A stretch of DNA of 18,381 bases from Hirudo medicinalis (GCA_011800805.1 MPNW01000701.1:103919-122299), one strand, 5' to 3'. Counted from the stretch's first letter, positions 7,476 to 14,611 are shown. The notes: generated by a model not told the origin, from the letters alone. Program-made: numbers and translations.

Positions 7476-9026
7476 TATTTTGACATATAAATGTAAAAGA
7501 ACAGCACAAAGTGAGTGCATCAACTGAAAACTTGAAAAGTGCAGTGAAAATTAAATGACGACATCAAGATAGGTTGGTATGCACACATCAACAGCTGAAT
7601 ATCATTCAATCAACAATTTCCTTGATGATGATGACAAAATCATTACCAACAATTCTTAAACATCCACACACTCGTACAATCGATGACACTCCTTAGCACG
7701 AACGTCAACGGAACGCACTCGACGTAAATGCCGGGCCTGAGTTTTATTTCCAAGTACTGCTCGTGTTCGGAGGTCGGCGACCAAACTTCGCCGAGATTCA
7801 AGTTGAGGAGGTTGTCTTGGTTCTCCTCATCCTGAATCAAAACAAAGACATTAAATGAAACAAAACAAGAAAATGCATAGTAAAAATTGCAAACGACCGA
7901 AGAAACTTTGAGGCTCTCGATGAGATCTTTGACTTGCAACTTTGAATTCTTTGAAATCAACTGGCACAATTGTTCATCTTGATTTAAAGTCCAGGATGGC
8001 AGATCAAGGTTTGAATATGATTGGGCAGACGACACCAACTCCTCTGCTTTTCCATCCTTCAAACCGAACGGCAAAAAGCACCTGCTCGCCATATCCATCC
8101 AGCTGGTTAAAATATCACTAAAATAGTTAATGATGCAATTGTTTTGTTTATAATTAGTAATAATTATAATTATATTAGTCACAACTTCTGACACCTATTT
8201 TGCCAAAAATGATAAATAAAAGCAATTGATGTGCATCAAACATCAAATGAAAATGACCTTTGATTTATTCAAATAAACTTGTGATATTCAACTCATACAT
8301 CATCCTTCTTGAACAGCTTTCAAAAGACTGATATTGGTTTGAAATTAAGTGGGAATGTGGAAGAACTGTTTATTTTATAATTTTATTGCCCTTGTCCATC
8401 TGCTTATCGAGCTCAATTCAAAATAAAAACTATTGAGCTCCACAGCTCACAAATAATGAACCTTGACTCTGTGGCCATTGTTTCATCAATCAAGTCGTCG
8501 GCTTGAATGCAGGGCACCAAAAAGGAGAAGAGAGTGTTGGAAGTTTTGAAATTGCAGAGCAGCAGCCAAAGTTTGTCACTATCTTCTAATTCTATTTGCT
8601 TGCCTTCCAATGTTATCTGTTGACAATTATCAGAAACAGTAAAAAAATACACAGAAAGACAGTGACAGAAACTTATTTAATTGAAACATAAGTATATATT
8701 TGACTATCATAAACCTGCAACAGCCTCCCCCAGATTCCATCACCATTGAACTCTATATTTCCATCAACGTGTGCACAATGCCTCGACGTGAATCGAACAG
8801 AATTTTTATATTTTGCCAAACATGGATTCTTGAAAAGAGGTAAATCAACAGCTGACTTCGACTTCATGTACAAATATTTGGGCACATAACCGACAGCTGA
8901 CGGCAAAGTCAAATTCTTATTTAGGTGCTCCGCGCAGGTTTCCAGGCATCTAAGTTTAGATAAGCACTTAAGAGCTTGGTCATAATTGAAGAAACCTTTC
9001 TTATTGCTTTCTGACTGTTCAGCCAT
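554..9026 (-). CDS. HECTD3: HECTD3 orthologue, HECT-type E3 ubiquitin-protein ligase (complete, 17 exons)
   Basis: Exons, 5' to 3': 9026-8715, 8616-8462, 8117-7898, 7831-7647, 4947-4867, 4647-4381, 4170-4080, 3758-3688, 3404-3258, 3061-2890, 2629-2510, 2388-2302, 2080-1874, 1568-1439, 1182-1023, 715-644, 605-554. Joined length is 2529 nt: 842 residues plus stop, close to human HECTD3 (861). Every intron is GT-AG and all phases agree. Layout: N-terminal region (about 1-210), DOC/APC10-like domain (about 212-405), linker, HECT domain (about 497-842). Diagnostic points are DQGGGFRDSL at 530-539, EELCPSS just after it, and catalytic Cys815 in SSTCSS followed by HLPKY. From the family: HECT ligases accept ubiquitin from an E2 onto this Cys before transferring it to substrate; vertebrate HECTD3 is cytosolic with substrates such as caspase-8, caspase-9 and MALT1. 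ATG 9026 was chosen because an in-frame TAA lies 12 nt upstream and its context (GTGATGG) is good. Least certain: the exon 5 donor and the 38-nt last intron. Confidence 0.93.
644..715 (-). CDS. HECTD3: HECTD3 exon 16 (residues 803-825, catalytic cysteine)
   Basis: Strong acceptor CTGTTTCTTGTAG|CACTGA and perfect donor TTCAAC|GTGAGT. It encodes LPTSSTCSSIFHLPKY, matching 'LPESSTCSSTLFLPHY' of human HECTD3. The Cys (codon TGC, about 678-676; residue 815) is the ubiquitin thioester acceptor of the HECT C-lobe. Confidence 0.88.
898..971 (+). repeat. SINE-like 3' tail in HECTD3 intron 15
   Basis: ATGGCGCTATATAAAT (898-913) and ATGGTGCTATATAAAT (942-957) flank a GC-rich 28-bp piece (AAGCGCCCCTGACGCTCACGC...). 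The second copy runs into AAACTTACTTACTTA. 'GGCGCTATATAAATAAA' plus a short tandem tail is a widespread 3' end of tRNA-derived SINEs and their partner LINEs in invertebrates, by my recollection. No A/B boxes remain, so it is a 5'-truncated remnant. Confidence 0.5.
1023..1182 (-). CDS. HECTD3: HECTD3 exon 15 (residues 750-801, HECT C-lobe)
   Basis: Acceptor TCACAG|TGAAGT. VEMFWNVLEALTDEERSRFL followed by KFTSGRKRLP is almost the classic HECT C-lobe 'V.YFWEAL..FT.EDRSRFLRFVTG...LP'. The donor is GACTA|GTATTG, which splits what would otherwise be a TAG stop; joining to exon 16 makes TAC. Confidence 0.87.
1195..1260. repeat. 33-bp direct tandem duplication (two copies)
   Basis: AAAGGAATAATTAATTTTAA begins at 1195 and again at 1228; the two 33-bp units differ only near their 3' ends. 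It lies in HECTD3 intron 14. Confidence 0.85.
1439..1568 (-). CDS. HECTD3: HECTD3 exon 14 (residues 706-748, HECT)
   Basis: Acceptor TCAAAAG|GTGGAT (phase 0), donor CACG|GTCGGT (phase 1). GFLEVVP...L.LFTIEELEEMVCG matches '[25 protein letters not shown]'. Confidence 0.88.
1874..2080 (-). CDS. HECTD3: HECTD3 exon 13 (residues 637-705, HECT N-lobe)
   Basis: Acceptor ATCGAAAG|GTGACC, donor GCTCAG|GTGAGG. MEKMDKTMFDAYF matches 'MEGMDKETFEFKF' and EYIKLAKEARLHEFKAQ matches 'RFIQLVQKARLEESKEQ'. Confidence 0.88.
2302..2388 (-). CDS. HECTD3: HECTD3 exon 12 (residues 608-636, HECT N-lobe)
   Basis: Acceptor ATTTTCAG|GCCATC, donor AAAGAG|GTGATA. ISLPKFFWKMFVNQEVTW matches 'LALPGFVWKQLSGEEVSW'. Confidence 0.87.
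2510..2629 (-). CDS. HECTD3: HECTD3 exon 11 (residues 568-607, HECT N-lobe)
   Basis: Acceptor TTTCGTAG|AGGAAT, consensus donor ACATC|GTAAGT. YKWIGNIMG matches the HECT hallmark 'F.(W/Y).G...G' ('YEWIGQLMG' in HECTD3). Confidence 0.87.
2890..3061 (-). CDS. HECTD3: HECTD3 exon 10 (residues 511-567, HECT N-lobe signature)
   Basis: Acceptor CACTGACAG|GTTCAG, donor AATCAG|GTTTTA. It contains QWWVCSF and DQGGGFRDSL...EELCPSS, nearly identical to human HECTD3 and the strongest single identifier in the window. Confidence 0.92.
3258..3404 (-). CDS. HECTD3: HECTD3 exon 9 (residues 462-509, start of the HECT region)
   Basis: Acceptor CGATACAG|GTTGGA, donor CTACAG|GTCAGT (phase 2). IKINRR matches 'LYINRR', FYQIYSQI matches 'FTQVYEGL' and KPHHYR the '(E)KPLDYR' motif. 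Confidence 0.83.
3521..3582. repeat. (AAT)n microsatellite
   Basis: About 20 uninterrupted TAA/AAT units in HECTD3 intron 7. The poly-Ile reading frame on the minus strand over it is an artefact. Confidence 0.98.
3688..3758 (-). CDS. HECTD3: HECTD3 exon 8 (residues 438-460)
   Basis: Acceptor ATGTCAG|CACTTG, consensus donor TCTGA|GTGAGT (phase 2). PFSEMRETLANIIL matches the 'TFSEIKQVKQFLLL' stretch. Confidence 0.78.
4080..4170 (-). CDS. HECTD3: HECTD3 exon 7 (residues 408-437)
   Basis: Acceptor CATTCAG|GGTGAT, donor TCAAAG|GTTGGC. VMKLYDNCLLYLYPNWN aligns position by position with 'FIKILDSVLHHLVPAWD'. Confidence 0.8.
4381..4647 (-). CDS. HECTD3: HECTD3 exon 6 (residues 319-406, end of DOC domain and linker)
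   Basis: Acceptor GAGCAG|GTTTGT, donor AAAAG|GTGCTT (phase 2). It carries LFGYIRCSTDG, matching 'IEIRIVECRDDG', and PEVLCKRAFVLKR, matching 'PEVLYRRAVLLQR'. Between them is an extra Ala/Thr-rich segment (NTAATATIVDVSAHP) not present in the human protein as I recall it. Confidence 0.8.
4867..4947 (-). CDS. HECTD3: HECTD3 exon 5 (residues 292-317, DOC domain)
   Basis: Strong acceptor TTTTTCGTTGCAG|TTACGG. YGYPGDEFWLLQK aligns with the human 'YGGEGDNLKKLSD'. The donor is the weakest call in the model: TTT|GTGTGA (4866) is the only nearby GT whose phase (2) fits exon 6; AGA|GTGACT and TTGT|GTGAGA do not. Confidence 0.7.
5410..6400 (+). pseudogene. decayed non-LTR retroelement ORF, RT thumb to restriction-like endonuclease (R2/NeSL-type), 5' truncated
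   Basis: Successive pieces in shifting frames follow the order of one protein family. MEDLER...RKWLGLPSALSSVALY (5419 to about 5502) is the post-RT thumb motif. EEYKLPK (about 5530) and LGDSVDDGIFEARLPLRSGR (about 5566-5625) follow. Next are GKWTSREDMVQ.LTWGDLQK (about 5833-5892) and TYDRSLPR, then WRHD-like HDRVLRE near 6070. KRPETVLV (about 6253) sits where the family has the 'RPD(I/L)V' endonuclease motif, and REDRLEYIDVLKEVKHADLE (about 6313-6372) where it has 'VPWE.R...K..KY..L'. In R2/NeSL/Utopia-like retrotransposons this C-terminal part is a PD-(D/E)XK restriction-like endonuclease. In-frame stops and at least three frame changes make it a fossil; the PD aspartate is Glu here. It is antisense to HECTD3. 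Family assignment is from memory of motifs, not a search. Confidence 0.6.
6400..7030. mobile_element. further GC-richer insert sequence, probably the same or nested retroelement debris
   Basis: Base composition stays well above the AT-rich flanks up to about 7000, with no abrupt junction after the endonuclease-like piece. No motif was recognised in any frame; reading frames of 80-120 codons on both strands look like by-products of higher GC. It may be 3' UTR of the element or another decayed repeat. Confidence 0.35.
7443..7473. repeat. (TA)n microsatellite
   Basis: Fifteen uninterrupted TA units in HECTD3 intron 4, near exon 4. Confidence 0.97.
7647..7831 (-). CDS. HECTD3: HECTD3 exon 4 (residues 230-290, DOC/APC10-like domain)
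   Basis: Acceptor TTGATTCAG|GATGAG, donor TGTTG|GTAATG (phase 2). GEVWSPTSEHEQYLEIKL matches the jelly-roll signature 'D.YWESDGSQ..HWVRL' of DOC domains. It precedes the 2.7-kb intron 4. Confidence 0.83.
7898..8117 (-). CDS. HECTD3: HECTD3 exon 3 (residues 157-229, entry to the DOC domain)
   Basis: Acceptor TATTTTAG|TGATAT, donor TCTTCG|GTCGTT. TSWMDMASR matches the human 'LRWEQVVDL' and LPSWTLNQDEQL the 'PPTWTYECDEDL' stretch; the DLI.SLKVSS end resembles the run-in to the DOC domain. Confidence 0.83.
8462..8616 (-). CDS. HECTD3: HECTD3 exon 2 (residues 105-155)
   Basis: Acceptor ACAG|ATAACA, donor TCAAG|GTTCAT (phase 2). DKLWLLLCNF aligns with the human 'EGWLLVCRP' stretch. The 98-bp intron 1 precedes it. 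Confidence 0.8.
8715..9026 (-). CDS. HECTD3: HECTD3 exon 1 (start codon, residues 1-104)
   Basis: Begins MAEQSESNKK. The LPSAVGYVPKYLY segment corresponds to the 'LPAALAFVPREVLY' region I recall from vertebrate HECTD3, and FNGDGIWGRL to its 'CNGHGLWVKL'. Ends in CAG|GTTTAT, phase 0. Confidence 0.85.
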
Positions 9027-9106
9027 CACCACTAATTAATGCGACTCCTTGCAGTCAATTTCAACACCCGTTTCGAGCCAAAAACGACAAACGAAAAGTC
9101 CTCGCA

Positions 9107-9140
9107 GAACCCTTGCTATCGTAGAACTCTTGCTATCGTG
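9107..9140. repeat. 17-bp tandem duplication upstream of HECTD3
   Basis: GAACCCTTGCTATCGTA (9107-9123) is followed directly by GAACTCTTGCTATCGTG (9124-9140), two differences in 17 bp. It lies 81-114 bp upstream of the HECTD3 ATG, in the presumed 5' UTR or core promoter. No TATA box is evident nearby. Confidence 0.8.
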
Positions 9141-10475
9141 TTGTGCAAACGCAGAAATAAAAGTTAATTTTTTGGAAGGTAATATTTTTCTTGAAAACAA
9201 TAAACAATAAGTATAAATGTTTATTTTTAATTAATTTAAATAATAACCTCATGTAAGTCTGAATTGCCGACTTAGTCGGGGGTGTCAATAAAGGTAATTA
9301 TTAAATATATAATCTATGCTTTAATTAATCCCTAAGCGTCCATTAACATTTTTAAAGTCATTGCCATGGCGGCCACTTCTTTTTGAGAAAGATTACTTTT
9401 TTACGACAGTCTTTTCACTGTAAAGACTGGAAAAAGTGGTTCCATCCGGTGACAAATGGTTACTAAATCGATATTTATTATGTGCCGAGTTAACTGGGGA
9501 CAGCCGATGTGTGGATGGTCGGCAGCGTTGAGTTGACATGAAAGTTGAGTTAACTCGGGTCAACCGCTAAAGGGTTGGTTAATCAAGTAAAAATATTTGT
9601 TTTGTTATATTGTAACATTTGATACAGTAGTTAAAACCCAATCAAATTTTAAGTTTTAGGTATGAATCTATCTCAAGATTTATATTATTTATCGTATTTA
9701 TCGACAGCATGTATGCCAACTTTCATTTGTACATTTTGATTAAACCAAAATCTTAAATTAATCTTAGCCTTAAATGGAGAGAAAGAAATGAAATAATATC
9801 ATATATAACTAGGTTCCAAGCATTAAACCTGAAGGTGTCAACACCTTGACAGTTTAAACCAACTTTGTGACATGTTGAAAAATTCATAGATGTCCGTAAG
9901 GCGCTGAGAATTTTTAGGCTTTCTTCACAAAATGATGAAAGATTCCGGTCAAAATTTAAAGAAATCGTAAACAAAGGTTTTCAGAACTCTTCATAAGAAG
10001 CACCTCAGATTTTAATGCACCTGTGTTTTTTTTTTTATTCAATTGGCTCCTGATGAAAACATCCAAATTATTAGATCAACTTATTAAAACTGTGCATCGC
10101 GTTCTTGCCCTGTTGAGTATGGTTTTCAATCCACAAACCTGATTATTGAGGACGCCCTTGCATGTTTTGAATCTGTCAAGCCGTGACATGAAGCATTTTT
10201 TCAAAATGCATAACAAAATATATCCAAATGTTCTATAAACTTAGCGGATTGCATTGCAATTATTCAACAAATAAAGAATGATTAGTTACAAAGAAATCGT
10301 CTCTTCAAAAGGTTAAAGAAAATGGTGACTTGAATTCTATTTAAATTCCTTCGTAAAAATTCGACGAAGTACTTATGAGGAGTTCATTAAATATATTTCA
10401 GATATAACAACACCTCTTTTACAAGATAATAATAATTTGTACTGCCATATTTTTTTATTATTGGTAGAATTCAAC
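9141..10475. other. intergenic AT-rich stretch, no gene recognised
   Basis: Contains a short hairpin (9407-9429, stem CAGTCTTT/AAAGACTG, 7-nt loop) and a patch of GAGTTAAC/GTTGAC repeats (about 9485-9560). A 73-codon minus-strand frame at 9753-9974 has no recognisable domain. Nothing here supports a gene. Confidence 0.6.
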
Positions 10476-10528
10476 AGTATCAAATAGTATCAAATAGTAT
10501 CAAATAGTATCAAATAGCATCAAATAGT
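10476..10528. repeat. 10-bp minisatellite (AGTATCAAAT)n
   Basis: Five consecutive copies of AGTATCAAAT, the last with a T to C change (AGCATCAAAT), ending in AGTGTT. Too short and regular for a CRISPR and without spacers. Confidence 0.93.
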
Positions 10529-11038
10529 GTTATTTCGATAAAATTCGTTAATGGTGAATTAATTGGTGCTTCCCGAAGCTCCATTTAAAATCGCTGGGCG
10601 TAAATGCTTAATTTACTTCTCCAAACTATTTTCAAAATCTATTTATTCCAGAATAATTTTTAAACGGGAGGAGTGGACATTAAAATTCCACACGCATGAA
10701 GGAATGCCTAAGAAAGGAAACCACGTGACTCCACGCTTCAGTGAACATTTCCATCCAATTCCAAGCCAACGAATGAATCATATTGCACGAACTTCAACTC
10801 AATATTTTTTCACAATTAACATTAAATGTATTTATGCCTTATTTTTAATATTGATTCCAATTTTTTTTTTCAATTGACATAATTTAATGCAATTTAATGT
10901 TTAAAGCCACGTTATTAAATCCACAAATAATTTTTTTTTTAATTTTTAAAAATAATTTAAAAATCAACTGTTTCAACTAAGTAAGTCTACAAATTTCACC
11001 AGTTCTTTTGAGCAGAAACATAAAGCAATTGCACGATG

Positions 11039-11052
11039 TTGCTATGGCTACG
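11039..11052. promoter_or_regulatory. RFX X-box-like imperfect palindrome
   Basis: GTTGCTATGGCTAC matches GTTGCCATGGCAAC at 12 of 14 positions. Motif only; no adjacent gene start is identified. Confidence 0.3.
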
Positions 11053-11274
11053 AAAAATAAAGATTTTCATGTGACGTTAAATTTTGCGCTTTATTTTAAT
11101 AAATAAATTCGTGAAATTAAAATCCTAAAGTCTAGGTTAATTTGCATAAAATGTTTGATAATATTTCGCGTGACTAAAAATATTGGAAATTACAAGTAAA
11201 TTAATCGATATTTGCAGATGGTTTGTTCGGAAAGTTGGACTTCATGCTGCTTATAAAAGAAAAACAGGATCTCA

Positions 11275-11530
11275 TTAGTTCTGATGGATGGAGGAGACGT
11301 GACTGAAATGAAGTTGAGAGGTTCATAAAACACTTTGTTGACTCCCCTCATCTATCCACCCCGAGACCATCACAGGGTCCGTGGTTAGGGCCCCATCAAA
11401 TGAACATCACTCAACTTTATCACCAACCTGTACCCAAACATGAGACACCCGCTAAATTGCTTCTGGGTGGAGTTGGTGTTTCCCTCGTGAGGTGAACACT
11501 TCCCGTGCAGCATTTTGCGCTCCTCCTCTT
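11275..11530 (-). other. possible pair of terminal exons (unrecognised)
   Basis: On the minus strand a frame reads EEERKMLHGKCSPHEG and QFSGCLMFGY, ending at a plausible donor TACAG|GTTGGT (11428). A good acceptor CTTCATTTCAG|TCACGT (11303) then opens a 28-nt piece that closes in-phase as SHVSSIHQN-stop (11302-11275). The upstream acceptor is poor and I recognise no family, so this could be chance. Confidence 0.18.
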
Positions 11531-11770
11531 TCACGTGTGACGTTGATAGTTAATAAATAATTGTTAATCAATATTAACAATAATAGTTGTTATTTGATAT
11601 TAACAATAATGTCATTAATTACTAATAACGATAGCTAAATTTATTTCCATGAATATTGCTTTGAACAATATTATTAGGGTTGTCAACAAATGAAATAAAT
11701 CCCCTTTCTCTGTTTGGGGGAAGGAACTTCATTCTGAAGAAATATGGAGAACAATCAATCTCTTGCGAAA

Positions 11771-11780
11771 TTCCCGCCAA
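11771..11780 (-). promoter_or_regulatory. E2F-type site
   Basis: TTCCCGCCAA on the + strand, TTGGCGGGAA on the minus strand, matching the E2F consensus TTTSSCGC/TTGGCGGGAA. Motif only. Confidence 0.3.
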
Positions 11781-12078
11781 CGTGGATGTCGTCTGCCTTC
11801 ATTGAGACTTTCTGAAAAATGCACTGAAAATAGTTTAATTACGATAAATGTAAATATTCCGTGTAATGAATGAATGTAATTATGATAACACAATCACATA
11901 ACGGCATAATGAGCTACTAATAACACACAAACAATCATTTAAAAGCATGAATTATGGAAGAACAACAACAATAACAACAACTAAATAGTTATCATTTAGG
12001 GATTATTACAATAATAAGCTAAGCAATAATATCAATTAAATATAAGCAATAATATTAATAATTATTATTATTGGTTGG

Positions 12079-12086
12079 TGACGTCA
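12079..12086. promoter_or_regulatory. CRE palindrome TGACGTCA
   Basis: Perfect CREB/ATF palindrome just right of a (TTA)n stretch. Motif only. Confidence 0.35.
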
Positions 12087-12134
12087 TCTTTGTAATTATA
12101 ATTTCCATGACTCGCAACGAAGATTCACATGAAC

Positions 12135-12378
12135 CTGCCTTGGAATCGTGGAATCAGTCTGATTGATTTTAATGGATTCTCGGAACTTTTTATTGATTTT
12201 CTTCCAAACAAGGAAAGCACCCAGGAGGCATTGATTTTCTGATTTCTTCAACTTGGCCAACCAATCAATGAGACTTGATTTGATTTGAAAATGTTCTAAA
12301 ATTGTGGAATAATTGGGTAAATGCCGAACAGAATTTGTGGAATTTAGATGAATTCCTGTCAAATATCCTCTCAATAAG
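12135..12378 (-). other. possible internal exon (81 codons, unrecognised)
   Basis: A pyrimidine-rich acceptor (ACTTCCTTCTGCTCTTCATTGGCAG, 12403-12379) opens a frame of 81 codons that ends at donor AGGCAG|GTTCAT. The product includes IDWLAKLKKSENQCLLGAF and VWKKINKKFRES. Read instead as an intronless ORF (12428-12096), the first 20 residues look like a signal peptide, but those codons are the pyrimidine tract. No family recognised; it could be a decayed or chance exon. Confidence 0.2.
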
Positions 12379-12903
12379 CTGCCAATGAAGAGCAGAAGGA
12401 AGTGTGCAATCATCTCTTGTCGAATCATTCATGCGTAAAGTTTGATAACCTGACCTGAGCAGTCATAACTCAAGGATAAGCCACTCTTAATCTGGAATAG
12501 GCTTTTATTGCTTCTCTTTCCAATTACATCTTCATATTCTTATTTTTACTCTTTCTATCATCAAATGCTTCTTGTTTCTACAAACAATTACAACATTTTA
12601 TATATTTCTTGTATTTATTTACTTACTACTTTTTTAAATCTCAGAAAATTTTCTTTCGAAGTCAAACGTAAATAGATGCAAGTTATTCATTGCAACATTA
12701 TTTGTCCTTCTGAAATGAAACACGGTCATGTCCGACAACATTCACAAAACAGGAAGTTCAAACAATGCTTCAGACGCTCAACTCCAATATTTTAATGTGT
12801 ACTCAATAATTATGATTAAATTATATTCAATAATTATAACTTAGTTTCATTCAAAGTTTTCAGAAATAGCAAATTTAATTTTTGATTGATTTCTCTTCAA
12901 CAA
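12379..12903. other. AT-rich stretch without recognised features
   Basis: Low-complexity A/T runs with no reading frame above about 50 codons and no motif of note. Confidence 0.6.
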
Positions 12904-12917
12904 CATCATCATCATCA

Positions 12918-13016
<99 letters not shown>

Positions 13017-13089
13017 TCGTCAGTCGTCGTCGTCATCATCGTCATCGTCATCGTCATCATCATCATCATCGTCATCATCATCATCATCG

Positions 13090-13166
<77 letters not shown>

Positions 13167-13187
13167 TTCATCGTCTTCGTCATCTTC
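12904..13187. repeat. composite (TCG)n/(TCA)n microsatellite, 284 bp
   Basis: It starts with a few ATC units and is then essentially pure TCG from about 12925 to 13014 (about 30 units). It becomes mixed TCG/TCA to about 13095 and pure TCA to about 13167, with a degenerate TTC/TCG tail. Every frame on both strands is open, giving poly-Ser, poly-Ile, poly-Asp and poly-Met artefacts; none is a gene. Confidence 0.98.
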
Positions 13188-13287
13188 GGCATAAATGTTC
13201 TGCATTTATCGAGAAATAAGAGCAAAGACCAAAGTGATTCTCATCGAGTTGTTATCGTAGTTATTTACGAGGTGGGAGGTCACACTA

Positions 13288-13347
13288 TTGTTGTTGTTGC
13301 AGTTGTTGTTGTTGTCGCAATTGTTGTTGTTGTTGTTGTTGTTGTTG
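13288..13347. repeat. (TTG)n microsatellite, interrupted
   Basis: TTG units broken by CAG and TCGCAA, directly right of the TCG/TCA array. Confidence 0.95.
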
Positions 13348-13390
13348 ACAAAGCACAGAGATGACCCGGTAATGATGATTTACAATCGAC

Positions 13391-13404
13391 GTTGTCATGG
13401 AAAC
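13391..13404. promoter_or_regulatory. RFX X-box-like palindrome
   Basis: GTTGTCATGGAAAC fits RYYNYY-NN-RRNRAC exactly and GTTGCCATGGCAAC at 12 of 14 positions. Motif only. Confidence 0.35.
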
Positions 13405-13583
13405 GAGAAATGGAAAACATTCAGTGTAATCTGGAGACAAAAGACGTTTGCATTGATTCCTCACTCACTCTTTATTACCTAAGTTGTTTATTTTGCATCA
13501 AAATAAATAATTTTTAATTTATTTATATTGTGAAGTATTTATTAATATTATTATACATTAACATTCTTTATGTAATAAAATAC

Positions 13584-13626
13584 ATTATTATTATTATTAT
13601 TTTATTATTATTATTAGTATTATTTT
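13584..13626. repeat. (ATT)n microsatellite, interrupted
   Basis: ATT units with a T4 and a GTA interruption, within a 1-kb very AT-rich segment (13.48-14.08 kb) that otherwise holds nothing recognisable. Confidence 0.9.
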
Positions 13627-13629
13627 AAT

Positions 13630-14090
13630 ATTTTAAGTTTTAGCAAATTAATTTGTCATGTTCCCCAAAAGAATGACTGCCATCAAATCTACTCATGTTT
13701 GTTAATAATTTGAAAATTATTTATTTTTAACTAAATCATCGAAAAATACAATTTTTATTCAAATCGATTTTGAAGGGATTCTTTCAATTGCAAGGAATTG
13801 AGCATTAAAAATGTTTTAAAATATTTAAACAAACATTTAATTAAGTATTAAATAAAATTACTTTACCTTAATATTGTCAAAAGTCATTAAAATGTGCAAA
13901 AAGAAAACAGGACAAATTATTATAAAATGTTGAAATAAAAAGTGATTTCTTCTTTAATTCCTGGAATAATTTTTAATTCGAACGTCAATGTTGAGAGTTA
14001 TAAAACGGATTTTACATGATTTTGAGATTAAAATATTTTGCAATAAATTATAAAAAACAATAAATTATTTCAATCGTAACGTGCTGCTGT
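13630..14090. other. AT-rich segment, nothing recognised
   Basis: Long A/T homopolymer-like stretches. A good + strand acceptor-like site (CTGCTGTTGTCTTTCAG, ending 14100) closes the segment, but the frames after it stop within about 20 codons. Confidence 0.55.
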
Positions 14091-14244
14091 TGTCTTTCAG
14101 GCTTCAGAGTTCGTTTAGACATAGAACCTGCCATCACCATGGTGATGCCAAACCTTAGAAAAAACTGGATGTTGATGATGATGATGAAAAACACTGTCAT
14201 GATGACGATGTCTGAATGTTGACTTCAGCATAAATGATGCAATA

Positions 14245-14270
14245 AAAATATTTGCAACTGCAAATATTTT
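14245..14270. repeat. 12-bp perfect inverted repeat with octamer-like arms
   Basis: AAAATATTTGCA (14245-14256) and TGCAAATATTTT (14259-14270) are perfect reverse complements around a 2-nt centre. Each arm carries ATTTGCA, the core of the POU/octamer motif. Function unknown. Confidence 0.75.
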
Positions 14271-14376
14271 AATAAAAATCAATAATTTTAACGGAAATAA
14301 TAAAGAATCCCAAGGAATGATTTGAATGAATGTCATTTGATTTCACCGTGTGAAAGTTGATGTGTTGCTTTCAGAA

Positions 14377-14387
14377 TCCCGCCAAAA
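14377..14387 (-). promoter_or_regulatory. E2F-type site
   Basis: TCCCGCCAAAA on the + strand is TTTTGGCGGGA on the minus strand. Motif only. Confidence 0.3.
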
Positions 14388-14611
14388 ATAACTGACAACA
14401 ATTGAAAATTATTGTTAGTTAATATTTTATTTATCAAAAAATTATTTGTATTATTTGTAGTTATTACAAAAATCTAATTTATTATTTTTTATTAAAAAAT
14501 TATTGTTAGCATCGTTAATTATCTGTAATTAGGAGGATTATTGTTGATAATCCTGGAGGAAACAACTCAGTTTAAAGCGTTTCCATCGCAGTTACAGGAC
14601 TTGAAGAGGCA

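Larger units (their letters stand above)
4948..7646 (-). other. HECTD3 intron 4 (2.7 kb, carries retroelement debris)
   Basis: This is the only long intron of the gene; the other 15 are 38-344 bp. The GC-richer insert at about 5410-7000 accounts for most of the extra length. 5040-5410 is AT-rich with no gene seen; it holds a 17-bp-period direct repeat (TTAACATGATTAAG at 5325 and 5342). 7000-7640 holds no recognisable coding sequence beyond a TA microsatellite; its G+C falls back to the local average after about 7250. Confidence 0.85.
10529..12134. other. intergenic region, mostly AT-rich, with a GC-richer patch at 11280-11540
   Basis: The + strand frame at 10563-10877 (104 codons) is AT-driven and shows no domain or splice context. 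The 11280-11540 patch is less AT-rich than its surroundings and is treated separately as a possible exon pair. An RFX-like X-box, an E2F-like core and a CRE palindrome are listed below. Confidence 0.5.

Noticed and set aside
9027..9032. HECTD3 start two codons earlier (GTG GTG before the ATG)
   Set aside because: These are GTG codons; the first in-frame ATG is at 9026 and a TAA lies 12 nt upstream of it.
9753..10200. Minus-strand frames vaguely like the end of a hAT-type transposase
   Set aside because: Similarity is limited to a few hydrophobic positions, with multiple stops; not enough to call.
10476..10528. Short regular repeat as a CRISPR array
   Set aside because: Units are contiguous 10-mers without spacers, in eukaryotic DNA.
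10563..10877. 104-codon + strand frame (MVLPEAPFK...)
   Set aside because: Composition-driven, no domain, ends in AT-rich hydrophobic codons, no splice or promoter context.
12875..13364. Long frames coding poly-Ser, poly-Ile, poly-Asp, poly-Met and His/Arg runs on both strands
   Set aside because: All frames of a TCG/TCA trinucleotide array are open; there is no non-repeat coding flank or homology.
14084..14160. Plus-strand acceptor-like CTGCTGTTGTCTTTCAG as the start of an exon
   Set aside because: All three frames stop within about 20 codons and no donor or upstream exon was found.
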